A stretch of DNA of 64,000 nucleotides from Undibacterium umbellatum (GCF_014284125.1 NZ_JACOFX010000001.1:434001-498000), one strand, 5' to 3'; positions 1 through 9,877 are shown, numbered from the stretch's first letter. Numbers and translations are program-made. Notes: generated by a model not told the origin, from the sequence alone.

Positions 1-678
1 GATTTGCTCATCCACAGCACCGAGGAAAGTTGGCAATGCTTCCAACACTGTCACTTCAGCACCCAGACGACGCCAGACGCTACCCATTTCCAGACCGATG
101 ACGCCAGCGCCAATCACACCGAGTTTTTTCGGTACTTCTGCGATCTTCAATGCACCATCGTTCGACAGGATAGTCGTTTCATCAAATGCAGCACCAGGCA
201 ATGCACGTGCATTCGAGCCCGTTGCCACGATGATGTGTTTGCCAGTGATGGTTTCTTCCATCTTGCCAGCAACCTTGATTTCATAAGCACCTGCATCGCC
301 TTTAACAAACGAACCATGGCCGTGGAAGAAAGTCACTTTATTCTTTTTAAACAGGAACAGGATACCGTCATTGTTTTGCTTGACGATAGTGTTCTTGCGA
401 CCCAGCATTTTGGCAACGTCCAGGCCAAGGCCTTGTACATTGATACCGTGGTCAGCGAAAGCATGGCCAGCATGCTCATAGTGCTCGGAAGACTGCAACA
501 GTGCCTTGGATGGGATGCAACCTACGTTAGTGCAAGTTCCGCCTGGAGCCGGGCCACCTTTTTCATTGGTCCATGCGTCGATACAGGCAGTAGAAAACCC
601 CAGTTGGGCAGCACGGATTGCTGCAATATAGCCACCGGGACCACCACCAATAACGACAACGTCAAATTGTTTGCTCAT
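1..678 (-). CDS. lpdA: Dihydrolipoyl dehydrogenase (E3), 3' end outside window
   Basis: This is the E3 flavoprotein that reoxidises dihydrolipoamide on the 2-oxoglutarate dehydrogenase E2 with NAD+. The visible 226 residues start MSKQFDVVVIGGGPGG, the FAD-binding dinucleotide loop. The redox-active disulfide follows at about Cys49 and Cys54 in CTNVGCIPSK. A second glycine-rich loop (GVIGAGVIGLEMGS) begins the NAD domain just before the window edge. The gene is downstream of odhA, odhB and a small PspC-like gene on the same strand, so it is the E3 of this complex. Only about half of a typical 475-residue protein is present, because the window ends. Confidence 0.97.
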   Translation of the reverse strand, partial: MSKQFDVVVIGGGPGGYIAAIRAAQLGFSTACIDAWTNEKGGPAPGGTCTNVGCIPSKALLQSSEHYEHAGHAFADHGINVQGLGLDVAKMLGRKNTIVKQNNDGILFLFKKNKVTFFHGHGSFVKGDAGAYEIKVAGKMEETITGKHIIVATGSNARALPGAAFDETTILSNDGALKIAEVPKKLGVIGAGVIGLEMGSVWRRLGAEVTVLEALPTFLGAVDEQI

Positions 679-765
679 GAAAATATCCTGATTTTGTGTA
701 TATGAATTTAGCGCTGAATCCAGCCATGACTTTAGCCGTGAAGTTCACTCTTCGCTTTGTGCTTT

Positions 766-1098
766 TCAGCTGTCTTCGGGGATGAATATCCAGGCCAGCA
801 GATAAGCCACTACGCCGGCACCAAAGTAAAGACTGAAGAAGACAAACATCAAACGCCAGATCCAGGAATCCAGTCCGGTAAATTGTCCCAAACCACCACA
901 GATACCACCCAGCCATTGGTCTTTTTTAGACCTGCGGAACTGGTTCAGATGGTTAAATCCCTGGCCTTGTTGATTGCCAGACGCAGAAGTGTCGCCGGTT
1001 GCCAGCAATCTGGCCTTGGCCTGTGCAAATTCTGCATCAGACAGGGCTCCTGCCTGATGCAGTTCATGCAGACGTTTGATTTCGTCAGCGATATTCAC
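766..1098 (-). CDS. Small SHOCT-PspC domain membrane protein
   Basis: This 110-residue protein has two recognisable parts. Residues 1-35 resemble a SHOCT (short C-terminal-type) module: IKRLHELHQAGALSDAEFAQ followed by KARLL. Residues 58-108 form a PspC domain, with the signature WLGGICGGLGQFTGLD and a hydrophobic segment ending in AWIFIPED. PspC domains occur in phage-shock membrane-stress proteins. The start codon is GTG, with only a weak purine stretch upstream. It lies 33 bases after odhB and 87 bases before lpd on the same strand, so it is probably cotranscribed with 2-oxoglutarate dehydrogenase genes. No psp genes are nearby and its role here is unknown. Confidence 0.85.
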   Translation of the reverse strand: MNIADEIKRLHELHQAGALSDAEFAQAKARLLATGDTSASGNQQGQGFNHLNQFRRSKKDQWLGGICGGLGQFTGLDSWIWRLMFVFFSLYFGAGVVAYLLAWIFIPEDS

Positions 1099-1131
1099 GA
1101 AATGATTCTCGCTTTGTAGGTTGAACCAGAA

Positions 1132-2388
1132 TTACAGATCAAGCAACAGGCGTGCTGGATCTTCCAGCGCGTCTTTCATTGCCACCAGACCCAGAACTGC
1201 TTCACGTCCATCAATAATACGATGGTCATATGACATAGCCAGGTAATTCATAGGACGGATCACGATCTGACCATTTTCAACCACAGCACGGTCCTTGGTC
1301 GCATGCACGCCCAAAATTGCGGATTGTGGTGGGTTGATGATAGGTGTAGACAACATGGAACCGAAAGTACCACCATTCGAGATAGAGAAAGTACCACCAG
1401 ACAAATCGTCCAGTGTCAGTTTGCCGTCTTTTGCCTTGGCACCAAATTCGCCGATTTTCTTCTCGATTTCAGCAATTGTCATTTGATCCGCATTGCGCAG
1501 AATAGGTACTACCAGGCCGCGCGGAGAACCAACTGCGATACCGATATCAAAGTAACCGTGATAAACGATATCATTGCCGTCGACAGAAGCGTTGATGATA
1601 GGGTATTTTTTCAATGCAGCAACGGCAGCCTTGACGAAAAAGGACATGAAACCCAGTTTCACGCCATGTTCTTTTTCAAATTTGTCTTTGTACTTGTTAC
1701 GCAAGTCCATGACAGGGGCCATGTTGACTTCATTGAATGTCGTCAGAATTGCATTAGTGGATTGCGATTGCACCAGACGTTCAGCGATACGGGCACGCAA
1801 ACGGCTCATCGGTACGCGTTCTTCAGGACGGTCACCCAGGCTGGCGATAGTCGGAGCAGCCACTTGTTGCAGTGCTGGCTTGCCAGCTGCAGGAGCAGCC
1901 AGAGGAGCAACTACTGGTGCTGCAGCAGGTTTGGCGGCTACGGCTGCCAGTGCATCACCTTTGGTAACACGGCCATCTTTGCCGGAACCGTCAACTTGTG
2001 CAGCAGTCAGATTGTTTTCTGACAGGATTTTCGCTGCTGCAGGCATCGCTACGCCAGCAGAAGATTTTGCATCAGCAGGTGCAGATGTGGCAGCAGCAAC
2101 TGCTACTGGAGCAGCAGATACTTCCATAGGGCTTACTTTTGCAGATGCATCAGTATCGATAATCGCAATGATTTCGCCAGCAACGACAGTGCTGCCGTCG
2201 CCCTTGATGATTTGCGTGATCACACCAGCGTCAGGCGCTGGCAGTTCCAGTACGACTTTGTCGGTTTCCACGTCGATCAGGTTTTCGTCGCGGCTGACTT
2301 CCTGGCCAACTTTTTTATGCCAGGACAACAGGGTTGCTTCTGCGACAGACTCAGATAACTGAGGAACTTTTACTTCGATAATTGCCAT
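1132..2388 (-). CDS. odhB: Dihydrolipoyllysine-residue succinyltransferase (E2 of 2-oxoglutarate dehydrogenase)
   Basis: This is the E2 core of the 2-oxoglutarate dehydrogenase complex. It transfers the succinyl group from lipoamide to CoA. The 418-residue protein has an N-terminal lipoyl domain with lipoyl-lysine at about Lys44 (ETDKVVLE), an Ala/Pro-rich linker, a peripheral subunit-binding domain near residues 112-148 ([10 protein letters not shown]), a second Ala-rich linker and a catalytic domain. The domain ends with the active-site signature [12 protein letters not shown] good ribosome site (GGAGAG) precedes the ATG. The gene follows odhA by about 60 bases, as expected for an odhA-odhB pair. 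The symbol sucB is equally common. Confidence 0.98.
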   Translation of the reverse strand: MAIIEVKVPQLSESVAEATLLSWHKKVGQEVSRDENLIDVETDKVVLELPAPDAGVITQIIKGDGSTVVAGEIIAIIDTDASAKVSPMEVSAAPVAVAAATSAPADAKSSAGVAMPAAAKILSENNLTAAQVDGSGKDGRVTKGDALAAVAAKPAAAPVVAPLAAPAAGKPALQQVAAPTIASLGDRPEERVPMSRLRARIAERLVQSQSTNAILTTFNEVNMAPVMDLRNKYKDKFEKEHGVKLGFMSFFVKAAVAALKKYPIINASVDGNDIVYHGYFDIGIAVGSPRGLVVPILRNADQMTIAEIEKKIGEFGAKAKDGKLTLDDLSGGTFSISNGGTFGSMLSTPIINPPQSAILGVHATKDRAVVENGQIVIRPMNYLAMSYDHRIIDGREAVLGLVAMKDALEDPARLLLDL

Positions 2389-2449
2389 TTTTTACTCTCC
2401 GATTCGGGTAGCCAAATGCGACATCAGCTTCAGATGTCGCATCGCGTCA

Positions 2450-5305
2450 TTATTTGGTCAGGACAAAGCCTTTGAGTTTGGAAAATGCCGTTTCCAGCAA
2501 TGCTTTTTGCTGTGCATAGTGCTTGTCATAGTAACCGACAGCTGGCGATGCACTGGCTGGACGACCTGCATAAGCAAGTTTTTGACCTTCTTCCAGGCTT
2601 TCAAAAATATTGTGCTGGATCTGGAACCATGGTCCCTGATTTTGCGGCTCATCTTGTGCCCAAACCAATTCCGCCATGTTCGGGAATTTTTTCAACTCAG
2701 CGACAAAGCTCTTATGCGGGAACGGATACAACTGTTCAACGCGGATAATCGCTGTATCAGCCTGGCCGCGCTCTTTACGGGCATTAACCAGATCGTAATA
2801 CACCTTGCCTGAACAAGCGATGACGCGTTTGACTTTCTTCGCATCGATCTTCTCGTCAACTTCACCAATCACCGTATGGAAGCTGCCTTTGGCCAGATCA
2901 GACAATGGTGAACCTGCATCCTTGTTACGCAGCAAGGACTTCGGTGTCATGATGACCAGAGGCTTGCGGAACATGCGTATCATCTGACGGCGCAACAGAT
3001 GGAAAATCTGGGACGCAGAAGTAGGCTGAACCACTTGCATATTATTGTCAGCACACAGTTGCAGGAAACGCTCAGGACGCGCGGATGAATGCTCAGGGCC
3101 CTGGCCTTCATAACCATGCGGCAACATCATGACCAGACCTGATGCACGACCCCATTTCACTTCACCAGAGCTGATGAACTGATCGATAACAACCTGGGCG
3201 CCATTGGCAAAATCGCCGAATTGTGCTTCCCAGATAGTCAGCGTATTTGGTTCTGCAGTGGAGTAACCATATTCAAAGCCCAATACCGCTTCTTCAGACA
3301 AGACGGAATCAATGACAGTGAATGGTGCCTGTTTATCAGAAATGTTTTGCAGAGGAATATAAGTGCCTGCATCCCAACGTTCACGGTTTTGATCATGCAA
3401 GACAGCGTGACGGTGAACGAAAGTTCCGCGGCCTGCATCCTGGCCTGTCAGACGAATAGCATAGCCGGAAGATACCAGGGATGCGTATGCCAGATGCTCG
3501 CCCATGCCCCAGTCCAGGTTCATATCGCCACGACCCATGGCTGCACGGTCACCCAGAACTTTTTCTACCAGGCTATGCGGCTTGAATCCTTCAGGCACGG
3601 TAGTAATGCGTTCTGCCAGACGCTTCAATTCAGTTGACGGTACTGCTGTGTCAGCAGCATCTGTCCATTTACGATTGAGGAAAGGAATCCAGTCAACAGC
3701 GTATTTGTTTTTGAAGTTGGAGATGACCGGATCATGGGTATGCTTGCCTGCATCCATTGCATCACGGTAAGCCTTGACCATCTGATCGCCGCCATCCGCT
3801 GGGATAGTGCCTTGCGCAGCCAACTTGTCAGCGTACATACGGCGTGTGCCTGGATGCTGAGCAATCTTCTTGTACATCAAAGGCTGTGTCAATGCAGGCG
3901 TATCTTGCTCGTTGTGACCAAGTTTGCGGTAGCAAATAATGTCAACGACGACATCCTTCTTGAATTCCATACGGTAATCCAGAGCGATCTGGGTAGCCAG
4001 GACAACGGCTTCTGGATCATCTGCATTGACGTGCAATACCGGTGCCTCGATCATTTTGACAACGTCGGAGCAATACAGGGTAGAACGTGAATCGCGTGGA
4101 TCAGAAGTTGTAAAACCGATCTGGTTATTGATGACGATATGCACAGTACCACCTGTGCCGTAGCCGCGTGTTTGCGCCAGATTCAGGGTTTCCATGACCA
4201 CGCCCTGCCCTGCAAACGCGGCATCGCCGTGTACAAGGATAGGCAAAACTTGTGAGCCATCTTTGTCGCCGCGACGATCCATACGCGCTTTGACAGAGCC
4301 TTCAACCACTGGATTAACGATTTCCAGATGGGAAGGATTGAACGCTAGCGACAAGTGCACCGGACCACCTGGCGTAGAAATATCCGACGAGAAGCCTTGG
4401 TGATATTTAACGTCGCCAGCGGGCAAGTCGTCACCATGTTTGCCTTCAAATTCAGCAAACAGATCCTGAGGCATTTTACCCAGGGTATTGACAAGTACGT
4501 TCAGACGACCACGGTGGGCCATACCGATAACGATTTCTTCCACACCGCGCTCACCAGCGCGCTGGATGGTTTCATCCATGGAGGCGATAAAGCTTTCGCC
4601 GCCTTCCAGGGAGAAGCGCTTCTGACCAACATATTTGGTATGCAGATAGCGTTCCAGGCCTTCAGCCGCAGTCAGGCGATCAAGGATGTGCTTTTTCTTT
4701 TCAGGAGAGAAAGATGGTGTGGAGCGTATCGCTTCCAGCTTTTGTTGCAACCAGCGCTTTTCTGTCGGGTCACTGATGTACATGAACTCAGCACCGATGG
4801 AACGGCAGTAAGTATCACGCAGGGCATTCAGCAGGTCGCGCAATGATGCAGTTTCTGGCCCGAAATAGGTATTGCTGATATTGAACTGTATATCCATATC
4901 GGCATCGGTAAAGCCATAGAAACTTGGTTCCAGTTCAGGAATACTTGGACGTTCCTGGCGTTGCAGCGGGTCCAGGTTGGCCCAGTGACTACCAAGAAAA
5001 CGATAAGCGGCGATCAGTTGTTGTGCAGCGACGCGTTTGCGTCCCATTTCAGCGTCTGCAGTCGCATTGACTGTGCGTATCGGGCCTTGTTTGGCACGTT
5101 CAGCAAACGATGCAATAACGGGTGCGTGTGCGACGTCAGGTTTGGCAGAGCCGTCGACGGCAGGCACATTTTGCATGGCGTCGAAATACGCGCGCCAATT
5201 ATCAGGAACAGAACCGGGATTATTGAGGTACGCCTCATACAGTTCTTCTACATACGGCGCATTGCCGCCGAACAAGTAAGAGTTAGCGTTATATTGTTGC
5301 ATCAT
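2450..5305 (-). CDS. odhA: 2-oxoglutarate dehydrogenase E1 component
   Basis: This is the thiamine-diphosphate E1 that decarboxylates 2-oxoglutarate in the TCA cycle. It is about 951 residues long, the usual family length, and runs from MMQQYNANSYLFGGNAPYVE to a C-terminal transketolase-like region. Visible landmarks are the GMAHRGRLNVLVN segment, the GDAAFAGQGVV and NNQIGFTT thiamine-binding region, and EFGYSTAEPNTL-like E1 signatures (here FEYGYSTAEPN). A GTG start nine bases upstream is possible. I prefer ATG at 5305 because AAGG then sits about eight bases away; the GTG start would directly abut that site. The gene is preceded by a highly structured leader, described separately. Synonym: sucA. 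Confidence 0.97.
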   Translation of the reverse strand: MMQQYNANSYLFGGNAPYVEELYEAYLNNPGSVPDNWRAYFDAMQNVPAVDGSAKPDVAHAPVIASFAERAKQGPIRTVNATADAEMGRKRVAAQQLIAAYRFLGSHWANLDPLQRQERPSIPELEPSFYGFTDADMDIQFNISNTYFGPETASLRDLLNALRDTYCRSIGAEFMYISDPTEKRWLQQKLEAIRSTPSFSPEKKKHILDRLTAAEGLERYLHTKYVGQKRFSLEGGESFIASMDETIQRAGERGVEEIVIGMAHRGRLNVLVNTLGKMPQDLFAEFEGKHGDDLPAGDVKYHQGFSSDISTPGGPVHLSLAFNPSHLEIVNPVVEGSVKARMDRRGDKDGSQVLPILVHGDAAFAGQGVVMETLNLAQTRGYGTGGTVHIVINNQIGFTTSDPRDSRSTLYCSDVVKMIEAPVLHVNADDPEAVVLATQIALDYRMEFKKDVVVDIICYRKLGHNEQDTPALTQPLMYKKIAQHPGTRRMYADKLAAQGTIPADGGDQMVKAYRDAMDAGKHTHDPVISNFKNKYAVDWIPFLNRKWTDAADTAVPSTELKRLAERITTVPEGFKPHSLVEKVLGDRAAMGRGDMNLDWGMGEHLAYASLVSSGYAIRLTGQDAGRGTFVHRHAVLHDQNRERWDAGTYIPLQNISDKQAPFTVIDSVLSEEAVLGFEYGYSTAEPNTLTIWEAQFGDFANGAQVVIDQFISSGEVKWGRASGLVMMLPHGYEGQGPEHSSARPERFLQLCADNNMQVVQPTSASQIFHLLRRQMIRMFRKPLVIMTPKSLLRNKDAGSPLSDLAKGSFHTVIGEVDEKIDAKKVKRVIACSGKVYYDLVNARKERGQADTAIIRVEQLYPFPHKSFVAELKKFPNMAELVWAQDEPQNQGPWFQIQHNIFESLEEGQKLAYAGRPASASPAVGYYDKHYAQQKALLETAFSKLKGFVLTK

Positions 5306-5400
5306 CTTGCTCACCTTTCTTCGCGTTTCGCGAGATTAGCGGGTTAATCTAACCTTCCGCGACACGGCCTGACCGGTTAGCGGATTGCACATCAAGTTGT
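5306..5400 (-). promoter_or_regulatory. Structured leader of odhA, candidate sucA-type cis-regulatory RNA
   Basis: Between the gltA terminator and odhA, the leader has several overlapping hairpins next to the ribosome site. CGCG at 5322-5325 pairs with 5329-5332. AGATTA at 5333-5338 pairs with TAATCT at 5345-5350. CTAACC at 5349-5354 pairs with GGTTAG at 5375-5380. A competing stem pairs GGTTA at 5342-5346 with TAACC at 5350-5354. Mutually exclusive stems beside a start codon are typical of regulatory RNAs. A 'sucA' RNA motif upstream of this gene is known in Burkholderiales. That this is a member is an inference from position and order, not an alignment. Confidence 0.5.
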
Positions 5401-5430
5401 GGGGAAGGGCTTAGTTCAAACTATCCTCGA

Positions 5431-5508
5431 GATCAAATCAAAAAACATGTTAATTGGATATGATTTTTGATTGGATCACGAAAGCTATCTGTGAAAATTA
5501 CTTTCGTG
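5431..5508. repeat. Two imperfect inverted repeats in the odhA upstream region
   Basis: GATCAAATCAAAAA (from 5431) is nearly complementary to TTTTTGATTGGATC (ending 5477), giving a long AT-rich hairpin or operator-like palindrome centred near 5454. Directly beside it, CACGAAAG at 5477-5484 pairs exactly with CTTTCGTG at 5501-5508. On the minus strand these lie 125-205 bases upstream of odhA, in the region expected to hold its promoter. They may be protein sites or leader hairpins, and the sequence alone does not decide. Confidence 0.45.
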
Positions 5509-5533
5509 GCGAAGCATAGCATAATTACTGAAG

Positions 5534-5566
5534 AAAAAAAAAGCGAGTCTTGAAGACTCGCTTTTT
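5534..5566 (-). terminator. Rho-independent terminator after gltA
   Basis: A 14-base perfect stem (5538-5551 with 5553-5566), built on AGCGAGTCTT and AAGACTCGCT, ends in a run of at least nine T on the minus strand. It lies 24 bases past the gltA stop codon. It separates the sdh-gltA unit from odhA, which therefore needs its own promoter or readthrough. Confidence 0.9.
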
Positions 5567-5590
5567 ACAACAACATATAATAGCTAAAGA

Positions 5591-6895
5591 TTAACGTTTA
5601 TCTATCGCTGGCACATCACGTTTAGCTGCGCCAACAAACAATTGACGTGGGCGACCGATTTTTTGCTCAGGATCAGAAATCATTTCTTTCCATTGAGCGA
5701 TCCAGCCTACTGTACGCGCCAGAGCAAAAATACCTGTGAACAATGCAGTTGGGATACCCAGCGCGCGTTGTACGATACCAGAGTAGAAATCGACGTTAGG
5801 ATACAGTTTCCGGCTGACGAAGTATTCGTCTTCCAGCGCAATTTTCTCCAGTGCCATTGCCAGCTTAAACAATGGATCATCTTGCAGACCCAATTCTTGC
5901 AACACTTCATAGCAGGTTTCACGCATCAGTTTGGCGCGAGGGTCATAGTTTTTATAAACACGGTGACCAAAGCCCATCAGCTTCACGCCAGAGTTTTTGT
6001 CTTTGACCTGAGCGATAAAGGTAGGAATATTGTCGACACTGCCGATTTCTTCCAGCATGCTCAATGCAGCTTCATTTGCACCACCATGAGCAGGACCCCA
6101 CAAGCATGCGATACCAGCAGCGATACAGGCAAATGGATTGGCACCAGAAGAACCGGCCAAGCGAACTGTCGATGTAGAAGCATTTTGCTCGTGATCTGCA
6201 TGCAGGATCAGGATACGATCCAGAGCACGTACCAGCACTTCATTGGTTTTGTACGGTGCACATGGTGTAGAGAACATCATGTGCATGAAGTTCGCGCTAT
6301 ACGACAAGTCATTTCGCGGATACACGAAAGGCTGACCGATAGAATATTTATAGGCCATTGCTACCAGTGTCGGCATCTTGGCGATCAGGCGGATCGCTGA
6401 TACTTCGCGGTGATGCGGATCATTGATATCCAGCGAATCATGGTAGAAAGATGCCAGAGCACCGACTGTACCGACCAATACTGACATAGGATGCGCATCA
6501 CGGCGGAAGCCACGGAAGAAGAATTGCATCTGCTCGTGCACCATGGTGTGATTGGTGACGGTCGCAACAAATTCAGTTTTCTGCGCAGCATTTGGCAATT
6601 CGCCATTCAGCAACAGATAGCAGGTTTCCAGGAAGTCGCCGCCATTAACAGCCAGTTGCTCAATTGGGTAACCGCGATACAGCAATTCACCCTTGTCGCC
6701 ATCGATATAAGTAATAGAAGAATTGCAGGCTGCCGTGGACATGAAACCTGGATCATAGGTGAACATGCCGGTAGAACCATACAATTTACGGATGTCGATG
6801 ACATCGGGACCAATTGAGCCCTTGTAAATCGGCATTTCCAGGGCTGGTGAGCCATCGGAGAATGATAGGGTGGCTTTTGTTTCAGAATTTGTCAT
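5591..6895 (-). CDS. gltA: Citrate synthase, type II hexameric form
   Basis: This enzyme condenses oxaloacetate with acetyl-CoA, the first step of the TCA cycle. The 434-residue length matches the long Gram-negative type that is typically NADH-sensitive. Visible signatures are [15 protein letters not shown] with an active-site His, [14 protein letters not shown] with the second catalytic His, and NVDFYSGIV with the catalytic Asp. The ATG is preceded by GAAGGAAGAG, a strong ribosome site. The gene follows sdhE by 60 bases and ends at a strong terminator, so it is the last gene of the sdh operon. Confidence 0.98.
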   Translation of the reverse strand: MTNSETKATLSFSDGSPALEMPIYKGSIGPDVIDIRKLYGSTGMFTYDPGFMSTAACNSSITYIDGDKGELLYRGYPIEQLAVNGGDFLETCYLLLNGELPNAAQKTEFVATVTNHTMVHEQMQFFFRGFRRDAHPMSVLVGTVGALASFYHDSLDINDPHHREVSAIRLIAKMPTLVAMAYKYSIGQPFVYPRNDLSYSANFMHMMFSTPCAPYKTNEVLVRALDRILILHADHEQNASTSTVRLAGSSGANPFACIAAGIACLWGPAHGGANEAALSMLEEIGSVDNIPTFIAQVKDKNSGVKLMGFGHRVYKNYDPRAKLMRETCYEVLQELGLQDDPLFKLAMALEKIALEDEYFVSRKLYPNVDFYSGIVQRALGIPTALFTGIFALARTVGWIAQWKEMISDPEQKIGRPRQLFVGAAKRDVPAIDKR

Positions 6896-6955
6896 GGCTC
6901 TTCCTTCAGATAAGAGGTGAGTCGTTAATCAAAAAAACACAAAAATCAAATTGAC

Positions 6956-7237
6956 TTACGCCGTTTGCAGGCGCAGCAATAATGCATGAACATGAGGCAG
7001 ATCGACTTCGGCTTCGGCTTGTTTCTTGGCCATAATCAGATCCATTAATGTATTGTCTGGCAATTCCATCAGGCGGCTGAAGGCATCCACTTCCTCATCT
7101 GTCAGGGATTCTTCATTGGCATCCAGAAAACGCGTCAAGATCAAATCGTTTTCAAGCAAACCGCGCCTTGCCCGCCATCGCAAACGTGCACGCTTTACCG
7201 GGTCGTTTTGATGGGATATAGCTTGTGACTCAGACAT
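6956..7237 (-). CDS. sdhE: Succinate dehydrogenase assembly factor, FAD-attachment protein
   Basis: This 93-residue protein belongs to the SdhE/Sdh5 (YgfY) family, which promotes covalent flavinylation of SdhA. The defining RGxxE motif is present as RARRGLLEND, followed by LILTRFLD and a DEEVDAFSRLMELPD helix pair. The ATG has GGAAGAG just upstream. It lies between sdhB and gltA on the same strand, as in many betaproteobacteria. A 140-base spacer with two strong hairpins separates it from sdhB. Confidence 0.95.
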   Translation of the reverse strand: MSESQAISHQNDPVKRARLRWRARRGLLENDLILTRFLDANEESLTDEEVDAFSRLMELPDNTLMDLIMAKKQAEAEVDLPHVHALLLRLQTA

Positions 7238-7259
7238 AATTAATTCTCTTCCATACTGA

Positions 7260-7329
7260 CTATTTCATGCGGCTCTCAGCTTACCTGGAAAACCGCATGA
7301 AATAGCAGCGATGCCCTGAGACATCGCTG
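7260..7329 (-). repeat. Twin hairpins between sdhB and sdhE
   Basis: CTATTTCATGCGG at 7260-7272 pairs perfectly over 13 bases with 7293-7305, leaving a 20-base loop. Next to it, CAGCGATG at 7306-7313 pairs with CATCGCTG at 7322-7329. Neither is followed by a T run on the minus strand, and sdhE and gltA continue beyond. A role in message processing or stability is therefore more likely than termination. Confidence 0.6.
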
Positions 7330-7377
7330 ATATGCAAACTGAACTGCAAACCTAGACTGCGAATCTAGATTACAGAA

Positions 7378-8088
7378 TTAGACTGCGCGACGGACCATCA
7401 GTTCTTTAATCTTACCGATAGCACGGGTAGGATTCAGACCTTTAGGACAGACGTCCACACAATTCATGATGGTGTGGCAACGGAACAAACGGTACGGATC
7501 TTCAAGGTTATCAAGACGTTCGCCAGTTGCCTGATCACGTGAATCAGCAATGAAGCGATAAGCCTGCAACAAACCTGCCGGTCCAACGAATTTATCCGGA
7601 TTCCACCAGAAAGATGGGCATGATGTAGAGCAGCATGCGCACAGGATGCACTCATACAAGCCGTCGAGCTCTTCACGTTCCGCAGGAGACTGCAGACGTT
7701 CTTTTTCCGGAGGAATAGAATCATTCATCAGGTAAGGCTTGATGGAATTGTATTGCTTGAAGAATTGCGTCATATCCACGATCAAATCACGGATGACAGG
7801 CAAGCCAGGCAAAGGACGCAAGACAATAGGCTCACTCAATTCATTCAGATTGGTGGTACATGCCAGGCCATTTTTGCCATTGATGTTCATCGCATCAGAA
7901 CCACACACGCCTTCACGGCATGAGCGGCGTAGCGCCAAAGAGTCATCAACGTCAGATTTAATGCGTTGCAATGCATCCAGCAACATCTTGTCAGTGTCTT
8001 GCAGTTCTACGGTCAAGTCTTGCATGTAAGGCTTGGCATCCTTGTCCGGATCGTAGCGGTAGATTTTAAATTTTAATGTACGTGCCAT
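7378..8088 (-). CDS. sdhB: Succinate dehydrogenase iron-sulfur subunit
   Basis: This is the membrane-peripheral iron-sulfur subunit of complex II. It passes electrons from SdhA to ubiquinone at SdhC/SdhD. The 236-residue protein has the [2Fe-2S] ferredoxin motif [20 protein letters not shown] with further Cys in CTTN. Its C-terminal domain carries [13 protein letters not shown] and [17 protein letters not shown] for the [4Fe-4S] and [3Fe-4S] centres. All expected cysteines are present. It follows sdhA by 12 bases. Confidence 0.98.
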   Translation of the reverse strand: MARTLKFKIYRYDPDKDAKPYMQDLTVELQDTDKMLLDALQRIKSDVDDSLALRRSCREGVCGSDAMNINGKNGLACTTNLNELSEPIVLRPLPGLPVIRDLIVDMTQFFKQYNSIKPYLMNDSIPPEKERLQSPAEREELDGLYECILCACCSTSCPSFWWNPDKFVGPAGLLQAYRFIADSRDQATGERLDNLEDPYRLFRCHTIMNCVDVCPKGLNPTRAIGKIKELMVRRAV

Positions 8089-8100
8089 ATCGATATCTCT

Positions 8101-9876
8101 TTAGAATGTACGTGGTTTCGGCTTGAAGGGTTCTACGGTCAGTGGTTTGGTCACGACCGGCTTGTAGTCGAGGCGATTGCCTTCGGAATACCACAAGGTA
8201 TGCTTCATCCAGTTAACGTCGTCGCGCTCTTCATAATCCCGGTGGGCGTGAGCACCACGGGATTCTTTACGGGCGGCAGCAGATGTAATCGTTGCTTTGG
8301 CTGTTTCGATCAGGTTATCCAGTTCCAGCGCTTCTACGCGCGCTGTATTGAAGACCTTGGATTTATCCTTGAAAGAAACATGCTTGCGACGTTCATCAAG
8401 CTCCATAATTTTCTTGTAGCCAGTTTGCAGCAATTCATCAGTACGGAAGACGCCGCAGTATTGCTGCATGCTGGCACGAATATCATTGGCAACGTCTTGC
8501 ACACGCTCGGAACCAGTGCTGGTTTCCAGCTTGGATAAACGTGACAACGCGAGATCCGCTGCATCAGCAGGCAAATCCTTGTTGCTGCGTTCTTTGAGCT
8601 TGCTGGCAACAACATGGTTGCCTGCTGCACGACCAAACACCAGTAAATCGAGCAGAGAGTTAGTACCCAGACGATTGGCACCGTGTACGGATACGCAGGC
8701 GCACTCGCCGATTGCATACAGGCCATTGACGACTTCACTACCACCATTTTTAGGTGCAACAACCTGACCATGAATATTGGTCGGGATACCACCCATCTGA
8801 TAGTGAATGGTAGGAACGACAGGAATCGGTTCCTTGGTCGCATCCACGTTGGCAAACTTGTGGGCGATTTCGAGGATTGACGGCAAGCGTTTTTGAATGG
8901 TGTCAGCACCGATGTGACGCAAATCCAGCATGACGTGATCTTTATTCGGACCACAGCCACGACCTTCTTTGATTTCCTGATCCATGGAGCGGGAAACAAA
9001 GTCACGTGGAGCCAAATCTTTGTAGGTAGGCGCATAGCGCTCCATGAAACGCTCACCCTGACTATTGATCAGAATACCGCCCTCACCGCGCACACCTTCT
9101 GTAATCAACACACCCGCACCAGCAACACCGGTTGGGTGGAATTGCCAGAATTCCATATCTTCCAGTGGTAAACCAGCACGCGCCGCCATGCCCATGCCAT
9201 CACCGGTATTGATAAAGGCATTGGTGGAGGCAGCCCAGATACGACCTGCACCACCAGTAGCAAATATCGTGGTTTTGGCTTCCAGCATCATGACTTCGCC
9301 AGTTTCCATTTCCAGCGCAACGACACCCAGCACATCACCATCCGCATCACGGATAAGGTCGATTGCCATCCATTCAACAAAGAAATGGGTGCGGGCGCGC
9401 ACATTGCGCTGATAAAGTGTATGCAACAAAGCATGACCAGTACGGTCAGCCGCAGCGCAAGCACGTTGCACAGCCTTCTCACCAAAGTTGGCAGTATGAC
9501 CGCCGAATGGCCGCTGATAAATCGTACCATCAGCATTACGGTCAAATGGCATGCCGAAATGCTCAAGTTCGTATACAACTTTTGGCGCCTCACGACACAT
9601 GAATTCGATCGCATCCTGATCACCCAGGTAATCAGAACCCTTGACCGTGTCAAACATATGCCAGTACCAGTTGTCTTCCGACATATTGCCGAGTGAAGCA
9701 CCGATACCGCCCTGAGCCGCTACAGTATGAGAACGGGTAGGAAACACTTTCGACAGTACAGCAACATTCAGGCCAGCTTCAGCCAGTTGCAGCGAAGCAC
9801 GCATGCCGGAACCACCAGCACCAATGATGACCGCATCAAAACGGCGGCTAGGGATTGTGGATTTAATTGCAGCCAC
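8101..9876 (-). CDS. sdhA: Succinate dehydrogenase flavoprotein subunit
   Basis: This catalytic subunit oxidises succinate to fumarate. The 591-residue protein opens with an FAD fold (VIIGAGGSGMRASLQLAEAG) and has SHTVAAQGG, whose His carries the covalent FAD. It also has the active-site segments HPTG and EGVRGEGG and a C-terminal helical region (RGAHAHRDYEERDD). I chose GTG at 9876, encoding VAAIKSTIPSRRFDAV, because GGAGAG lies seven bases upstream. The longer in-frame extension to 9921 would overlap sdhD and lacks a ribosome site. With this start the gap to sdhD is one base. Confidence 0.97.
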   Translation of the reverse strand: MAAIKSTIPSRRFDAVIIGAGGSGMRASLQLAEAGLNVAVLSKVFPTRSHTVAAQGGIGASLGNMSEDNWYWHMFDTVKGSDYLGDQDAIEFMCREAPKVVYELEHFGMPFDRNADGTIYQRPFGGHTANFGEKAVQRACAAADRTGHALLHTLYQRNVRARTHFFVEWMAIDLIRDADGDVLGVVALEMETGEVMMLEAKTTIFATGGAGRIWAASTNAFINTGDGMGMAARAGLPLEDMEFWQFHPTGVAGAGVLITEGVRGEGGILINSQGERFMERYAPTYKDLAPRDFVSRSMDQEIKEGRGCGPNKDHVMLDLRHIGADTIQKRLPSILEIAHKFANVDATKEPIPVVPTIHYQMGGIPTNIHGQVVAPKNGGSEVVNGLYAIGECACVSVHGANRLGTNSLLDLLVFGRAAGNHVVASKLKERSNKDLPADAADLALSRLSKLETSTGSERVQDVANDIRASMQQYCGVFRTDELLQTGYKKIMELDERRKHVSFKDKSKVFNTARVEALELDNLIETAKATITSAAARKESRGAHAHRDYEERDDVNWMKHTLWYSEGNRLDYKPVVTKPLTVEPFKPKPRTF

Positions 9877-9877
9877 T

